From Duganella guangzhouensis (lineage in GTDB: Bacteria > Pseudomonadota > Gammaproteobacteria > Burkholderiales > Burkholderiaceae_D): 64,000 bases of DNA. Below, in pieces: positions 32,929 through 43,967 of the stretch. Numbering within the stretch: position 1 is the stretch's first letter; each line of letters begins with the position of its first letter. The DNA lies in NCBI RefSeq assembly GCF_009674535.1, contig NZ_WKJK01000007.1, positions 186,001 through 250,000 of the forward strand, read 5' to 3'. Under the pieces are notes generated by a model that saw only the letters and a list, made by a program, of their open reading frames with translations, had not been told where the DNA came from and made no database searches. The translations under genes were made by a program, and so were the position numbers.

Positions 32929-35631
32929 ATGATGATCGAAACCGCATTGTCGCGTTCGCTGCGCCTGATGTTCGCCAGCGGCGCGGCGCTGATGCTGGCA
33001 CAACCGGCATTCGCCCAGGACAACGCCCCTATCCAGCGTGTTGAAATTACCGGTTCGGCAATCAAGCGTATCGACGCTGAGACTGCCGTGCCTGTTACCG
33101 TGGTGAAAATGGACGACCTGAAGAAGGAAGGCATTACCACCATCGAGCAAGTGATGGCCAACCTGAGCGTGGCGCAAGCCAGCCAGGGCACCAGCCAATC
33201 GGTTGGTTCCAGCACCGGCGGCGCAGCCTTCGCCGACCTGCGCGGCATCGGCCAGAACAAGACCCTGGTCCTGCTGAACGGCCGTCGTCTGGGCAACAAT
33301 GCCTTCGACAGCTCGGCACCCGACCTGAACATGATCCCATTCGCCGCGCTGGAGCGCGTTGAAGTGCTGCGTGACGGCGCTTCCTCGCTGTACGGTTCCG
33401 ACGCCGTCGGCGGTGTGATCAACTTCATCACCAAGAAAGACTACCAGGGCGGCACCATCACCCTGGGCGCCGACTCGCCGCAACACGCTGGCGGTTCCGC
33501 CAACAACTTCAACGCCGGCTACGGCTGGGGCGATCTGGACAAGAACGGCTTCAACATCTTCGCCGTGGTTGACCATCAGGAACAGCACCGCATCAGCGGT
33601 ACCCAGCGCGATTACAACCGCCGCTTCTTCGGTGGCCTGTCGTCGTCGCCGTATCCAGCGAACTGGTCGCAAGGTTCGAACGCCAGCGGCAACCCGGCCG
33701 CGCCTGATTGCACCGCCGGCGACAACCTGGTGCCAGGCAACGCCACCACTTGCTACATGAGCACCTCGCCATACGTGGACTACGTGCCAAAGAGCGAGCG
33801 CACCACCGGCCTGATCCGCGGTACCTTCAAGATCAATGAAAACCACGAACTGGGCGTCGAGTTGCTGTCGACCCAGAGCAAAGTGCAGACCGCGATCGCG
33901 CCGGTTCCTTACGGTAACCTGTACGTCAACAGCACCCGCACCGACGGCTCGGCCAACCCGTACTTCCCTAGCGCGGCTGGCATCGATCCGACCTACATGA
34001 CCGAAGCCGGCTCGCTGGTCGATGGTCTGAAGCCAGGCTACGTGGTCGCCAAATGGCGCGATCTGCCGAACGGCTCGCGTCGCGATGAAAACATCAACAA
34101 GCAGAACCGCCTGGTGGTGTCGCTCAAAGGCGTGGTCGCAGGCTGGGACTACGAAGGCGCGGTCACCTACAACGAAAACAAGGTGCGTGAAAACCTGTTC
34201 GGCTACAGCAATGGTGACATCATTTCTGCTGGCGTGATGAACGGCATCATCAACCCGTTCGGCGCCCAAGACGCCGCCGGTACCGCGCTGCTGAACAGCG
34301 CTGCGCTGAACGGCAACATCATGAACGCCAAGGGCACCAACAAGGGCGCGGACCTCAAGTTCAGCCGTGAAGTGGGCGACTGGTTCAGCACCGGTCATCA
34401 GGCCGGTCTGGCAGTCGGCGCGCAGTACGAGCACCAGGACTTCCGCATGGCTGCCAACACCGACTTCGCCGCCAAAGTGGTAGCGTCGACCGGTATCGAC
34501 CCAGACACCCTGAACTCGGGCTCGCGTAACGTTTCCGCGTTCTTCTCGGAACTGAACGTGCCGGTGCTGAAGAACCTGGACGTGACCGCCGCAGTGCGTT
34601 ACGACAAATACAGCGACTTCGGCCACACCGCCAATCCTAAGTTCTCGTTCAACTACCGTCCAACCGGCGACCTGCTGGTACGCGGCTCGTTCTCGAAGGG
34701 CTTCCGCGCGCCTTCGCTGTATGACCTGTACGCCGGCAACGCTTACACCAACGGCGCCAGCACCCTGAACGATCCAGTCAACTGCCCAGGCGGCACCGCA
34801 GCGCCAGGCAAGCCAGCCAACGCCAACTGCAGCCAGCAGTTCCAGGTACTGACCGGTGGTTCGACCAACCTGAGCCCGGAACGTTCGAAGAACGCCACCT
34901 TCGGCGTGATGTGGGAACCAATCAAGAACCTGTCGGTGGGCGCGGACTTCTGGTCGATTCGTCTGACCAACCAGATCGGCACCCTGACCGATAGCGACGT
35001 GCTGGCTCACCCAGAACTGTTTGCTTCGCACATCATCCGTAATGCTTCGGGCGACCTGGCAACCGACGGCTCGCTGTGCCCTAACCCGCTGACCTGCGGC
35101 TACCTGGACCTGCGTACCCAGAATCTGGGCGACGTCAACACCAACGGTATCGACCTGTCGGCCAACTACCGTCTGCGCACCAAGGACTACGGCAGCTTCA
35201 CCTTCAGCGACAACGCCACCTGGGTACACAAGTATGAGTACCAGAACTTCGCTGGCGATGAAATGCACCAGCGCGTAGGCGTGTACTCGGGTGACGGTCC
35301 GATCTTCCGCTGGCAGAACACCCTGAACGTCAACTGGAGCAAGGGCAAGTACGGTGCGGGTCTGACCGGTCACTACAAATCGGGCTACCAGGACTACAAC
35401 GGTGAAGACGCTGAAGTGGCCGATCACCGCGTAGCTTCGTACACCACCTGGGATACCTATGGTTCGTATGAAGCGATGCAGAATCTGACCCTGACCGCTG
35501 GCGTGCGCAATCTGTTCGACCGCAATCCACCGCTGTCGTACCAGACCAGCAACTTCCAGGTTGGCTACGATCCACGTTACACCGACCCAACCGGCCGTAC
35601 CTTCTACGTACGCGCCACCTACAACTTCTAA
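32929..35631 (+). CDS. TonB-dependent receptor, 900 residues
   Basis: A complete TonB-dependent transporter. The start MMIETALSRSLRLMFASG follows AAGGAG. The signal peptide ends at AFAQ (residue 30). The plug begins IQRVEITGSAIKR and includes TLVLLNGRRLGNNAFDSSAP and VEVLRDGASSLYGSDAVGGV. The barrel ends DPTGRTFYVRATYNF. By eye it is closest to the receptor at 6604-9243. The upstream gap of 315 bp to the kinase gene is AT-rich and probably holds divergent promoters. Codon use looks like that of a highly expressed gene (regular CTG, AAC, GGC choices). Confidence 0.96.
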   Translation: MMIETALSRSLRLMFASGAALMLAQPAFAQDNAPIQRVEITGSAIKRIDAETAVPVTVVKMDDLKKEGITTIEQVMANLSVAQASQGTSQSVGSSTGGAAFADLRGIGQNKTLVLLNGRRLGNNAFDSSAPDLNMIPFAALERVEVLRDGASSLYGSDAVGGVINFITKKDYQGGTITLGADSPQHAGGSANNFNAGYGWGDLDKNGFNIFAVVDHQEQHRISGTQRDYNRRFFGGLSSSPYPANWSQGSNASGNPAAPDCTAGDNLVPGNATTCYMSTSPYVDYVPKSERTTGLIRGTFKINENHELGVELLSTQSKVQTAIAPVPYGNLYVNSTRTDGSANPYFPSAAGIDPTYMTEAGSLVDGLKPGYVVAKWRDLPNGSRRDENINKQNRLVVSLKGVVAGWDYEGAVTYNENKVRENLFGYSNGDIISAGVMNGIINPFGAQDAAGTALLNSAALNGNIMNAKGTNKGADLKFSREVGDWFSTGHQAGLAVGAQYEHQDFRMAANTDFAAKVVASTGIDPDTLNSGSRNVSAFFSELNVPVLKNLDVTAAVRYDKYSDFGHTANPKFSFNYRPTGDLLVRGSFSKGFRAPSLYDLYAGNAYTNGASTLNDPVNCPGGTAAPGKPANANCSQQFQVLTGGSTNLSPERSKNATFGVMWEPIKNLSVGADFWSIRLTNQIGTLTDSDVLAHPELFASHIIRNASGDLATDGSLCPNPLTCGYLDLRTQNLGDVNTNGIDLSANYRLRTKDYGSFTFSDNATWVHKYEYQNFAGDEMHQRVGVYSGDGPIFRWQNTLNVNWSKGKYGAGLTGHYKSGYQDYNGEDAEVADHRVASYTTWDTYGSYEAMQNLTLTAGVRNLFDRNPPLSYQTSNFQVGYDPRYTDPTGRTFYVRATYNF

Positions 35632-35646
35632 TCAGTTGAAGGTATA

Positions 35647-35677
35647 AAAAATCCCCGGCTGGTCCGGGGATTTTTTT
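35647..35677. terminator. Bidirectional terminator
   Basis: The stem AAAAATCCCCGG - CTGGT - CCGGGGATTTTT is followed by T residues. It ends the receptor on the plus strand and overlaps the corA stop codon on the minus strand. Confidence 0.9.
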
Positions 35678-36644
35678 ATAGCCAACCAGCTTTCTTGAAG
35701 CGCCGGTGCAGGTACAGGCACACACCAACCATGATGGCAATCGCCATCGGGTAACCAAACTTCCAATCCAGCTCCGGCATGTATTTGAAATTCATGCCCC
35801 ACAGCCCGGCAAACGCGGTGACGATCGCGAAGATCGCCGCCCACGCCGCCAGCCGCTTGTTCACTTCACTTTCCTCAATCGCCACCATCGACAGATTGAC
35901 CTGAATCGCGGTCGCGATGGTGTCGCGAATGCCGTCCAGCGAGGTGCTGATGCGGTGCAGATGGTCATGCACGTCGCGGAAGTATTCCTGCGTCTCGGTG
36001 CACATCGACGGCACGCGACCGCCGTGCAGCCGGCCGACCGCCTCCATCAACGGCCCCACCACGTGACGCACGATGGTGACCTTGCTCTTCAGCTGATACA
36101 GACGCTGAATATTGTCGCGCTGCTGGCCCTGAGTAAAGATCAGGTCCTCAATCTTTTCCAGCTCGGTCTCCAGCATATCCAGCACCGGGAAATAACGATC
36201 GACCACCGCGTCCATCAGCGCATACAGCACGAAGGCCGGACCGAGACGCAACATGTGCGGCTCCTTCTCGGCGCGCGCACGCACGCCCAGGAAGCCCTGC
36301 TGGCTATTGCCGTCACGCGAAGACAGCACATAATCCTGGCCGACGAAAATATCGACCTCGCCCACCACCACCTCGCCCTGATGGCACTCGATGGTCTTCA
36401 CCACCACAAACAGCGAATCGCCATACTCCTCGATCTTGGGCCGTTGATGACCACGGCTGGCATCTTCCACCGCCAGTTCGTGCAGGCCGAATTCCTCCTG
36501 CATCTGGGCCAGCTCATCGGGCTGAGCATCGCGCAGCGCCACCCACACAAAGGTTTCCGGCTGCTCGATATATTCGCTGATATCTTCGACCGGGATGTCG
36601 GCCAGTTTTTTACCATCCTGATAGGCCACACAATTAATCAGCAT
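35676..36644 (-). CDS. corA: CorA-family magnesium/divalent cation transporter
   Basis: A 322-residue inner-membrane channel. The N-terminal cytoplasmic domain (DVEDASRGHQRPKIEEYGDSL-type motif) is followed by long helices. Two C-terminal membrane helices are separated by the family signature GMNF (LWGMNFKYMPEL). The usual YGMNF is WGMNF here, still within family variation. ATG at 36644 is chosen over a TTG two codons upstream. It lies 42 bases downstream of the AraC regulator gene on the same strand. Confidence 0.94.
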   Translation of the reverse strand: MLINCVAYQDGKKLADIPVEDISEYIEQPETFVWVALRDAQPDELAQMQEEFGLHELAVEDASRGHQRPKIEEYGDSLFVVVKTIECHQGEVVVGEVDIFVGQDYVLSSRDGNSQQGFLGVRARAEKEPHMLRLGPAFVLYALMDAVVDRYFPVLDMLETELEKIEDLIFTQGQQRDNIQRLYQLKSKVTIVRHVVGPLMEAVGRLHGGRVPSMCTETQEYFRDVHDHLHRISTSLDGIRDTIATAIQVNLSMVAIEESEVNKRLAAWAAIFAIVTAFAGLWGMNFKYMPELDWKFGYPMAIAIMVGVCLYLHRRFKKAGWL

Positions 36645-36686
36645 ACGCAATCCATAAAAAGAACTTTCATCAGGGCCGAGCTTACC

Positions 36687-37580
36687 TTAAACGGCTGCGG
36701 CATAGCGTGCGGGCGGCAGCCCGACATGGCGCGTGAACGCCACGCTGAACGCGCTGGACGAACCATAGCCGACGCGCTGCGCCACCTCAGCCACGCTGCA
36801 GCGCCGGCGCAGCAGTTGCCGGGCCTGCGCCATGCGCCAACGCAGCAGATACGCCATCGGCGCCACACCGACCGCGGCGCTGAAGCGCTCGAAGAATGCC
36901 GAGCGTGACAACGCCGCCTGCCTGGCCAGTTGCACCACAGTCCATGGCCGCGCCATCTCCTCGTGCATGCAGCGCAAGGCCTGCGCCAGCCGTTCATCGG
37001 CCAGTCCGCGCAGCAGTCCCGGCGAGCCGGCGCTGACAGCGGCCGATCGCAAGGCTTCAATCAACAGCACCTCCAGCAAATGCGCCAACACCAGCTCCCG
37101 CCCTGGCCGCTGCGCGCGCGACTCGCCGCCGACCAGTTGCACCAGTGTGGCCAGCCGCTGCTCGCCGCGCACGTGGATCAGCTGCGGCAGCAGCGCGACC
37201 AGCAGCGCCGCATCCGGCGCGTCAAAGGCGCAATGTCCCACCAGCAGCACAGTCTGCGCCGGCCCATCGGTATCGCCCAGACGCCACTCGCCATGTGCCA
37301 GTTGCACCGGCGCGGCATCGGGCGCGCGCTCGGGCGGCGGCTGTACGCTGGTCATCGCAAAGTCGTGCGATTCGGGGATCAGCACAAAGTCGCCCTGCCG
37401 CAGCGCCAGCGGCTCCCGTCCCGCGACCACCAGCCGGCTCTCGCCCTCCAGCACCACGCAATAGAACGGTTCCCCCTGATGCGAACGCCGCACCCGCCAG
37501 GCGCCGGAACCGCCAACGACTTTGGAGAAGCGGGCGCGCGGCTGCAGCAGCGTCACCACTTCGGCTAAGGGATCAATCAT
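36687..37580 (-). CDS. AraC-family transcriptional regulator with cupin-type N-terminal domain
   Basis: A 297-residue regulator. The N-terminal half (about 1-180) is a cupin-like effector domain (GEPFYCVVLEGESRLVVAG, LRQGDFVLIPES). The C-terminal half holds two helix-turn-helix units, with WTVVQLARQAALSRSAFFERF and SVAEVAQRVGYGSSSAFSVAF as the recognisable AraC signatures. It is divergent from a short-chain dehydrogenase across about 100 bp, which makes that gene the most likely target. It has the form of the AraC_E/cupin_6 regulators that often control an adjacent oxidoreductase. Confidence 0.92.
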   Translation of the reverse strand: MIDPLAEVVTLLQPRARFSKVVGGSGAWRVRRSHQGEPFYCVVLEGESRLVVAGREPLALRQGDFVLIPESHDFAMTSVQPPPERAPDAAPVQLAHGEWRLGDTDGPAQTVLLVGHCAFDAPDAALLVALLPQLIHVRGEQRLATLVQLVGGESRAQRPGRELVLAHLLEVLLIEALRSAAVSAGSPGLLRGLADERLAQALRCMHEEMARPWTVVQLARQAALSRSAFFERFSAAVGVAPMAYLLRWRMAQARQLLRRRCSVAEVAQRVGYGSSSAFSVAFTRHVGLPPARYAAAV

Positions 37581-37676
37581 CTTTGGACTTTGGCTAAAGA
37601 ATTATGGACTTCCTATTGTAGCAAGTCCGGACATGCTGAACTACAGTCAAGTACCCCAACCGTAAAGGAACTTTGT

Positions 37677-38399
37677 ATGAAAACCATCCTGATTACCGGC
37701 TGTTCGTCCGGCTTTGGCCTGGAAACCGCGCGCTATTTTCTGCAGCGCGACTGGCAAGTGATCGCCACCATGCGCACGCCGCGTGCCGACTTACTGCCAG
37801 GCGCGCGCGTGCTGCCGCTGGATGTGAGCGACGCCGCCAGCATCGAACGCCTGATCGCCGCCGCCGGCCCGGTCGATGTGCTGGTCAATAACGCCGGCAT
37901 CGGCATGCTGGGTGCGCTGGAAGGCGCCGACATGGGCACGGCGCGTGAGGTGTTCGAGACCAACACCCTGGGCGCGATCGCCATGACGCAAGCCGTGCTG
38001 CCGCAATTCCGCCAGCGGCGTGACGGCATCATCATCAACGTCACTTCCGCCGTGACGCTGAAAGCGCTGCCGCTGCTGGCGGTCTACACTGCCAGCAAGG
38101 CGGCGCTGGATGCGTTTACCGAAACAGTGGCGCTGGAACTGCGGCCGTTCAATATCCGCACCCACATCGTGCTGCCGGGGCGTGCGCCGGACACCAGCTT
38201 TGGCGCCAACGCCCGCGACCGCTTGCAGACGCATGACGCCTATGCAGCGCTGACGCAAAGCGTGTTTGCCGAATGGGCGGCCGCCACCGAAGCAGTCACG
38301 CAGGCGCAGGATGTGGCGGAGGCGATCTGGCGCGCCGCGACCGATGCCGCCGCGCCGCTGCGGATTGCCGCCGGCGCCGACGCGCTCGCACTGATGTAA
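37677..38399 (+). CDS. Short-chain dehydrogenase/reductase
   Basis: A 240-residue classical SDR. The NAD(P) motif is TGCSSGFGLETAR (TGxxxGxG), with NNAG in VLVNNAGIGMLGAL. The active-site Ser is in NVTSAVTLKALP and the catalytic YxxxK is YTASKAAL. ATG at 37677 with AAAGGAA upstream is the start. The N-terminal GFGLETAR form is common in SDRs acting on ketones or quinones. The substrate is unknown. Its divergent AraC neighbour is the likely regulator. Confidence 0.92.
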   Translation: MKTILITGCSSGFGLETARYFLQRDWQVIATMRTPRADLLPGARVLPLDVSDAASIERLIAAAGPVDVLVNNAGIGMLGALEGADMGTAREVFETNTLGAIAMTQAVLPQFRQRRDGIIINVTSAVTLKALPLLAVYTASKAALDAFTETVALELRPFNIRTHIVLPGRAPDTSFGANARDRLQTHDAYAALTQSVFAEWAAATEAVTQAQDVAEAIWRAATDAAAPLRIAAGADALALM

Positions 38400-38402
38400 A
38401 AA

Positions 38403-38425
38403 AAGGCGCCCATCACGGGCGCCTT
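38403..38425 (-). terminator. Terminator downstream of ntrC (and SDR gene)
   Basis: The 9-bp stem AAGGCGCCC - ATCAC - GGGCGCCTT is followed on the minus strand by a run of about eight T, so it mainly terminates the glnA-ntrBC transcript. Confidence 0.82.
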
Positions 38426-38464
38426 CGCGAACGGCCAATCGGACCCGGCGGTCCGGCGCGGCGA

Positions 38465-39973
<1,509 letters not shown>

Positions 39974-40039
39974 GTGTTTTCTTTAGTTCCGCGATGGATC
40001 GTCTATCAAGGGACACGGTCCGGCTTGGCCAACCACGGC

Positions 40040-41152
40040 TTATGGCAGCGGCAGCAAGATACGGAAGTCCGTAAATCCAGGCCGGCTTTCGCACTCGATC
40101 ACGCCCATGTGCTGTTGCACGAAGGTCTGTGCCAGCGTCAAGCCCAGTCCGCTGCCGCCCTCCCTGCCTGAGACCAGTGGGTAGAAGATGCGGTCACGGA
40201 TTTGCGGTGCGATACCCGGTCCATTGTCAATGATATGCAAGTCTAATGCCAGCCCGTAGCGAACCTTGGCCAGCGTGACCTGACGCGCCACCCGCGTCTT
40301 GAAAACGATTTGCGCATCGCCGGCATCGATCTGCGCCGACAGCGCTTGCGCCGCGTTGTGCGCGATATTCAGCACGGTCTGAATCAGCTGCTCTTTGTCG
40401 CCGCGGAACTCGGGAATCGAGGCATCGTAATCGCGCAAGATGGTCAGGCCGGACGGGAACTCGGCCAGCATCAGGCTACGCACCCGCTCCAGCACTTCGT
40501 GGATGTTGACGTCGCCCACGATGTGCGGCCGGCGATGCGGCGCCAGCAGGCGATCGACCAGCGTTTGCAGGCGGTCGGCTTCCTTGATAATGACCTGGGT
40601 GTATTCGCGCAGCTGCACCGCGTGCGCGCCCGGCAGCTCCATCTCCAGCAACTGCGCGGCGCCACGGATGCCACCCAGCGGATTCTTGATCTCGTGCGCC
40701 AGGTTGCGGATCAGCTCCTTGTTGACCTGACTCTGGTCGAGGATGCGTTCCTCGCGGTCCAGCTTCAGATGCTGCAGATGCTCGCGCAACTCGATCAGCA
40801 CATGGCCGGCCGGCTCGTCCAGCGCCGACACAATGCTGTGCACATGCAGCGGCTCGCGGCCGGCGCGTTCCAGCGTCAGATCCTGACGCAGGTTGGAAAA
40901 CTTGTGGGCGCGCGCCTGCGTGCAGATGTGGTCCAGCTCTTCGGGATTGAGGAATTGCGCGCTCAGCGTCTGGCGCGACAGCGCCTTCAGCGAGTTTTCC
41001 AGCAGGTTTTCGGCCGCCGCGTTGGCGTAGGCGATGTGGCCTTGCGCATCCAACAGCACCACGGCCGAAGCCAGCAGTTCCAGGCCGGCCAGTGCCGGCG
41101 GACGGTTGATGGCGGCCGCCGCGCGGGCCGCGATATTACTCACCAGGCTCAT
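40040..41152 (-). CDS. ntrB: Nitrogen regulation sensor kinase NtrB
   Basis: A 370-residue cytoplasmic histidine kinase/phosphatase of NtrC. The PAS-like N-terminal part contains LLASAVVLLDAQGHIAYANA. The H-box is RNLAHEIKNPLGGIRGAAQL, followed by ATPase motifs NIAHNAAQAL, IIDNGPGIAPQI and GREGGSGLGL. ATG at 41152 is chosen; a GTG 11 codons upstream would overlap the DUF4124 gene. It sits ten bases after that gene, and ntrC follows. Confidence 0.95.
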   Translation of the reverse strand: MSLVSNIAARAAAAINRPPALAGLELLASAVVLLDAQGHIAYANAAAENLLENSLKALSRQTLSAQFLNPEELDHICTQARAHKFSNLRQDLTLERAGREPLHVHSIVSALDEPAGHVLIELREHLQHLKLDREERILDQSQVNKELIRNLAHEIKNPLGGIRGAAQLLEMELPGAHAVQLREYTQVIIKEADRLQTLVDRLLAPHRRPHIVGDVNIHEVLERVRSLMLAEFPSGLTILRDYDASIPEFRGDKEQLIQTVLNIAHNAAQALSAQIDAGDAQIVFKTRVARQVTLAKVRYGLALDLHIIDNGPGIAPQIRDRIFYPLVSGREGGSGLGLTLAQTFVQQHMGVIECESRPGFTDFRILLPLP

Positions 41153-41162
41153 AGTAAACTCG

Positions 41163-41651
41163 TCATCGGATATTTGCGATCTCACGTTTCAAGGCATCGA
41201 TATTCTTTTCCGAGCGGCTGATGCTGTCGCGCAGCGTCGCCACCCGTTCCTGGTATTTGGCGTAGTTGCGTTCGTCGCCGCGTCGTTCCGGCTCGCCGTT
41301 GTTGTATTCGCGGCGCAGCTCGGTCAGCTTCTGCTGCTCGTTCTTCAACTCTTCTTCAAGTATGGCGCGGCGGTCGTTGTCGCGCGCCTTTTGCTCGGCG
41401 CTGTCGACGCGCGGGAACTCGCCCGGCGTCGCCACCGGCTGGGCATTGCGGGGCGATGGCGCCGTGCGGCGCGGCGGCGCCGGCACCGTCATGCCCGGCA
41501 AATCCATCGGCTTGCAATAACTGCCACGGTTAATATCCGTGAACTCCACACTGCCGCCAGGCGGCTGGCATTTGTAAATCACGCCCTGCCCGTGCGCCGC
41601 GCCGGTGACTGCCAGCGCCAGCAACACACTCAGTTTCAAACTCGTTGTCAT
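41163..41651 (-). CDS. Secreted DUF4124-like protein with coiled coil
   Basis: A 162-residue protein with a signal peptide (SLKLSVLLALAVTGAAHG). A DUF4124-like segment with paired cysteines (IYKCQPPGGSVEFTDINRGSYCKPMDL) is followed by a Pro-rich linker. The C-terminal coiled coil lies at about 85-160 (ILEEELKNEQQKLTELRREY). It is probably periplasmic. Genes of this type sit between glnA and ntrB in related betaproteobacteria, but their function is unknown to me. A terminator hairpin lies between it and glnA, so the ntrBC part may be expressed at lower level or from its own promoter. Confidence 0.85.
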   Translation of the reverse strand: MTTSLKLSVLLALAVTGAAHGQGVIYKCQPPGGSVEFTDINRGSYCKPMDLPGMTVPAPPRRTAPSPRNAQPVATPGEFPRVDSAEQKARDNDRRAILEEELKNEQQKLTELRREYNNGEPERRGDERNYAKYQERVATLRDSISRSEKNIDALKREIANIR

Positions 41652-41700
41652 TCGTAATCCGTGGGTGGGAAACTATCCATCCCGAATATACAGCATCCAA

Positions 41701-41736
41701 ATAAAAACGCGGGGAAAGCACAGCCTGCCCCGCGTT
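41701..41736 (-). terminator. Terminator between glnA and the DUF4124 gene
   Basis: The 9-bp stem AACGCGGGG/CCCCGCGTT with a 13-base loop is followed by TTTTAT on the minus strand. It probably limits readthrough from glnA into ntrBC, as known for enterobacterial glnA-ntrBC. Confidence 0.75.
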
Positions 41737-41777
41737 CTTGACTTCATCATGGCGCCGGACCGGCCGGCGCGCAGTGA

Positions 41778-43193
41778 TTACAGCGAGTAGTACATGTCGA
41801 ACTCAGCTGGGTGAGTGGTCATGCGCATGCGCTGTACGTCTTGCATTTTCAGTTCGATGTAAGCATCGATCATCGAATCGCTGAACACGCCGCCACGGGT
41901 CAGGAACTCGCGGTCTTTGTTCAGGTTGTCCAGTGCTTCTTCCAGCGATGCGCAGACGGTTGGGATCAGTGCATCTTCTTCTGGCGGCAGGTGGTACAGG
42001 TCTTTCGACGCAGCTTCGCCTGGGTGAATCTTGTTCTGGATACCGTCCAGACCAGCCATCAGCAGCGCCGAGAAGCACAGGTAGACGTTGGCCAGTGGAT
42101 CTGGGAAACGGGTTTCGATACGACGGCCTTTTGGATTGGCGACGTGCGGAATACGGATCGAAGCCGAACGGTTTTTCGCCGAGTACGCCAGTTTCACTGG
42201 AGCTTCGTAGCCTGGCACCAGACGCTTGTACGAGTTGGTGCCTGGGTTGGTGATCGCGTTCAGTGCTTTAGCGTGCTTGATGATGCCGCCGATGTAGAAC
42301 AGCGCTTCTTCCGACAGGCCGGCATAGCCATCGCCAGCGAACAGGTTTTTGCCGTCTTTCCAGATCGACTGGTGCACGTGCATGCCCGAACCGTTGTCGC
42401 CAACGATAGGTTTCGGCATGAAGGTAGCGGTTTTGCCGTAGCTGTGCGCCACGTTCCACACCACGTATTTCAGGTTCTGGGTCCAGTCGGCGCGCTCAAC
42501 CAGGGTCGAGAACTTGGTGCCGATTTCGTTTTGGCCGGCGCCAGCCACTTCGTGGTGGTGCACTTCAACCGGGATGCCCAGCGATTCCAGGATCAGGCAC
42601 ATTTCCGAACGCATGTCCTGGAAGCTGTCCACTGGAGGCACTGGGAAGTAGCCGCCCTTGACGGTTGGACGATGGCCGCTGTTGCCGCCTTCGATTTCCT
42701 TGTCGGTCGACCACGAAGCTTCGTCCGAATCCACTTTAACGAAGCAACCGGACATGTCGATCTTCCAGCGCACGCTGTCGAAGATGAAGAATTCTGGCTC
42801 TGGGCCGAAGTAGGCGGTATCGCCGATGCCCGAGGCTTTCAGGTAGGCTTCAGCGCGCTTGGCGATGGAGCGTGGGTCGCGGTCGTAGCCCTTGCCGTCA
42901 GCTGGCTCGATCACGTCGCACTGCATGAACAGCGTGGTCTCTTCCATGAATGGGTCGATGCGCGCGGTGTTTGGATCCGGCAGCAGAATCATGTCCGATG
43001 CTTCAATACCTTTCCAGCCGGCGATCGAGGAACCGTCGAACGCGTGACCCGATTCAAACTTGTCGATGTCGAAAGCCGACACAGGCACGGTGACGTGCTG
43101 TTCTTTACCACGGGTATCTGCGAAGCGGAAATCAACGAATTTGACTTCGTTTTCCTGGACCATTTTCAAAACTTCTGCGGCCGTAATTGCCAT
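41778..43193 (-). CDS. glnA: Glutamine synthetase, type I
   Basis: A 471-residue dodecameric enzyme joining ammonia to glutamate at the cost of ATP. Signatures include [24 protein letters not shown], the ATP motif [16 protein letters not shown] and [11 protein letters not shown]. The adenylylation tyrosine is present in [10 protein letters not shown], so the enzyme is a target of GlnE (15972-18725). The ATG is preceded by AGGAGA. A sigma-54 promoter and NtrC-like sites lie upstream (43240-43407), consistent with NtrBC control. Confidence 0.98.
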   Translation of the reverse strand: MAITAAEVLKMVQENEVKFVDFRFADTRGKEQHVTVPVSAFDIDKFESGHAFDGSSIAGWKGIEASDMILLPDPNTARIDPFMEETTLFMQCDVIEPADGKGYDRDPRSIAKRAEAYLKASGIGDTAYFGPEPEFFIFDSVRWKIDMSGCFVKVDSDEASWSTDKEIEGGNSGHRPTVKGGYFPVPPVDSFQDMRSEMCLILESLGIPVEVHHHEVAGAGQNEIGTKFSTLVERADWTQNLKYVVWNVAHSYGKTATFMPKPIVGDNGSGMHVHQSIWKDGKNLFAGDGYAGLSEEALFYIGGIIKHAKALNAITNPGTNSYKRLVPGYEAPVKLAYSAKNRSASIRIPHVANPKGRRIETRFPDPLANVYLCFSALLMAGLDGIQNKIHPGEAASKDLYHLPPEEDALIPTVCASLEEALDNLNKDREFLTRGGVFSDSMIDAYIELKMQDVQRMRMTTHPAEFDMYYSL

Positions 43194-43239
43194 GCGTATC
43201 TCCTAAAGGGAATATGTGGAACTCGTGAGAGGTCAATAA

Positions 43240-43254
43240 GCAGTATCCGTGCCA
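43240..43254 (-). promoter_or_regulatory. Sigma-54 promoter of glnA
   Basis: On the minus strand the sequence TGGCACGGATACTGC gives the exact GG-N10-GC spacing of a -24/-12 element and matches TGGCACG-N4-TTGC except for one base. It lies about 47 bases upstream of the glnA start codon, with a transcription start expected near 43228. Confidence 0.85.
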
Positions 43255-43361
43255 GCCCTAAACGTATATCGATATGTTGGTAGCGTCTTTGAACTCGCAG
43301 GCAAAATGAATCTAAAATGCACCAGCGAGTCTAAGTGCCCAAATTTACAGCAGATCAAGCT

Positions 43362-43378
43362 CGCACCGCTTTAGTGCG
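43362..43378 (-). promoter_or_regulatory. NtrC-binding site, glnA proximal
   Basis: CGCACCGCTTTAGTGCG is a palindrome matching TGCACCA-N3-TGGTGCA at 10 of 14 positions. It is about 140 bases upstream of the predicted start, in the range of the E. coli glnA enhancer. Confidence 0.6.
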
Positions 43379-43390
43379 TTTCTCACATTT

Positions 43391-43407
43391 TGCACCTTAT
43401 GAGTGCG
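43391..43407 (-). promoter_or_regulatory. NtrC-binding site, glnA distal
   Basis: TGCACCTTATGAGTGCG matches the NtrC consensus at 10 of 14 positions. Its centre lies 29 bases from the proximal site, close to three helical turns, as expected for cooperative enhancer binding. Confidence 0.6.
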
Positions 43408-43508
43408 TTTTAGGATATTTTTTGAAAAGCGCATGGTTTTGGTGCATCCGGGTCGCGGGCTTGCGCGGACGCCATATAATAAACTTAAACTTACAACCGG
43501 AACACCCT

Positions 43509-43967
43509 ATGAGCAAAATAGATGAGATCCTCGCCCAGGCCCGCAGCCGCAGCCGTGATTGGGCCTATGAAGGCGCGGTGACGCCGCAGGAAGCGTATGA
43601 ATTAATCGGCCTGGAAAACGCCGTCAAGATCATCGACGTGCGCACCAACGCCGAGCGCGACTGGGTGGGCCGGGTGGCCATTCCGGACGCCCAACATGGT
43701 GCGGTGCAATGGAGCACCTATCCGGGCGGCGTCGCCAACCACGCGTTTATCGAACAATTGAACTCGGTGGCGCGCAAAGACCAGGTGTTGCTGTTCCTGT
43801 GCCGCAGCGGCGTGCGCTCGCGTGGTGCAGCCACGCTGGCGTCCGAACACGGCTACCAGCACTGCTTCGACATCCTGGGCGGTTTCGAAGGCGAGAAGGA
43901 CGAGCACGGCCACCGCAAAAACCTCAACGGCTGGTGCCACGACGGCCTGCCCTGGCTAGGCGCCTAA
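43509..43967 (+). CDS. Rhodanese-like sulfurtransferase domain protein
   Basis: A 152-residue single-domain rhodanese. It has VKIIDVRTNAERDWVGRV and the active-site loop CRSGVRSRGA with the catalytic cysteine. The C-terminal segment FEGEKDEHGHRKNLNGWCHD is typical of the PspE-like group. ATG at 43509 is chosen because the upstream frame has no family match. The physiological sulfur acceptor is unknown. Its stop codon overlaps the stop codon of the convergent TAXI gene by three bases. Confidence 0.92.
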   Translation: MSKIDEILAQARSRSRDWAYEGAVTPQEAYELIGLENAVKIIDVRTNAERDWVGRVAIPDAQHGAVQWSTYPGGVANHAFIEQLNSVARKDQVLLFLCRSGVRSRGAATLASEHGYQHCFDILGGFEGEKDEHGHRKNLNGWCHDGLPWLGA

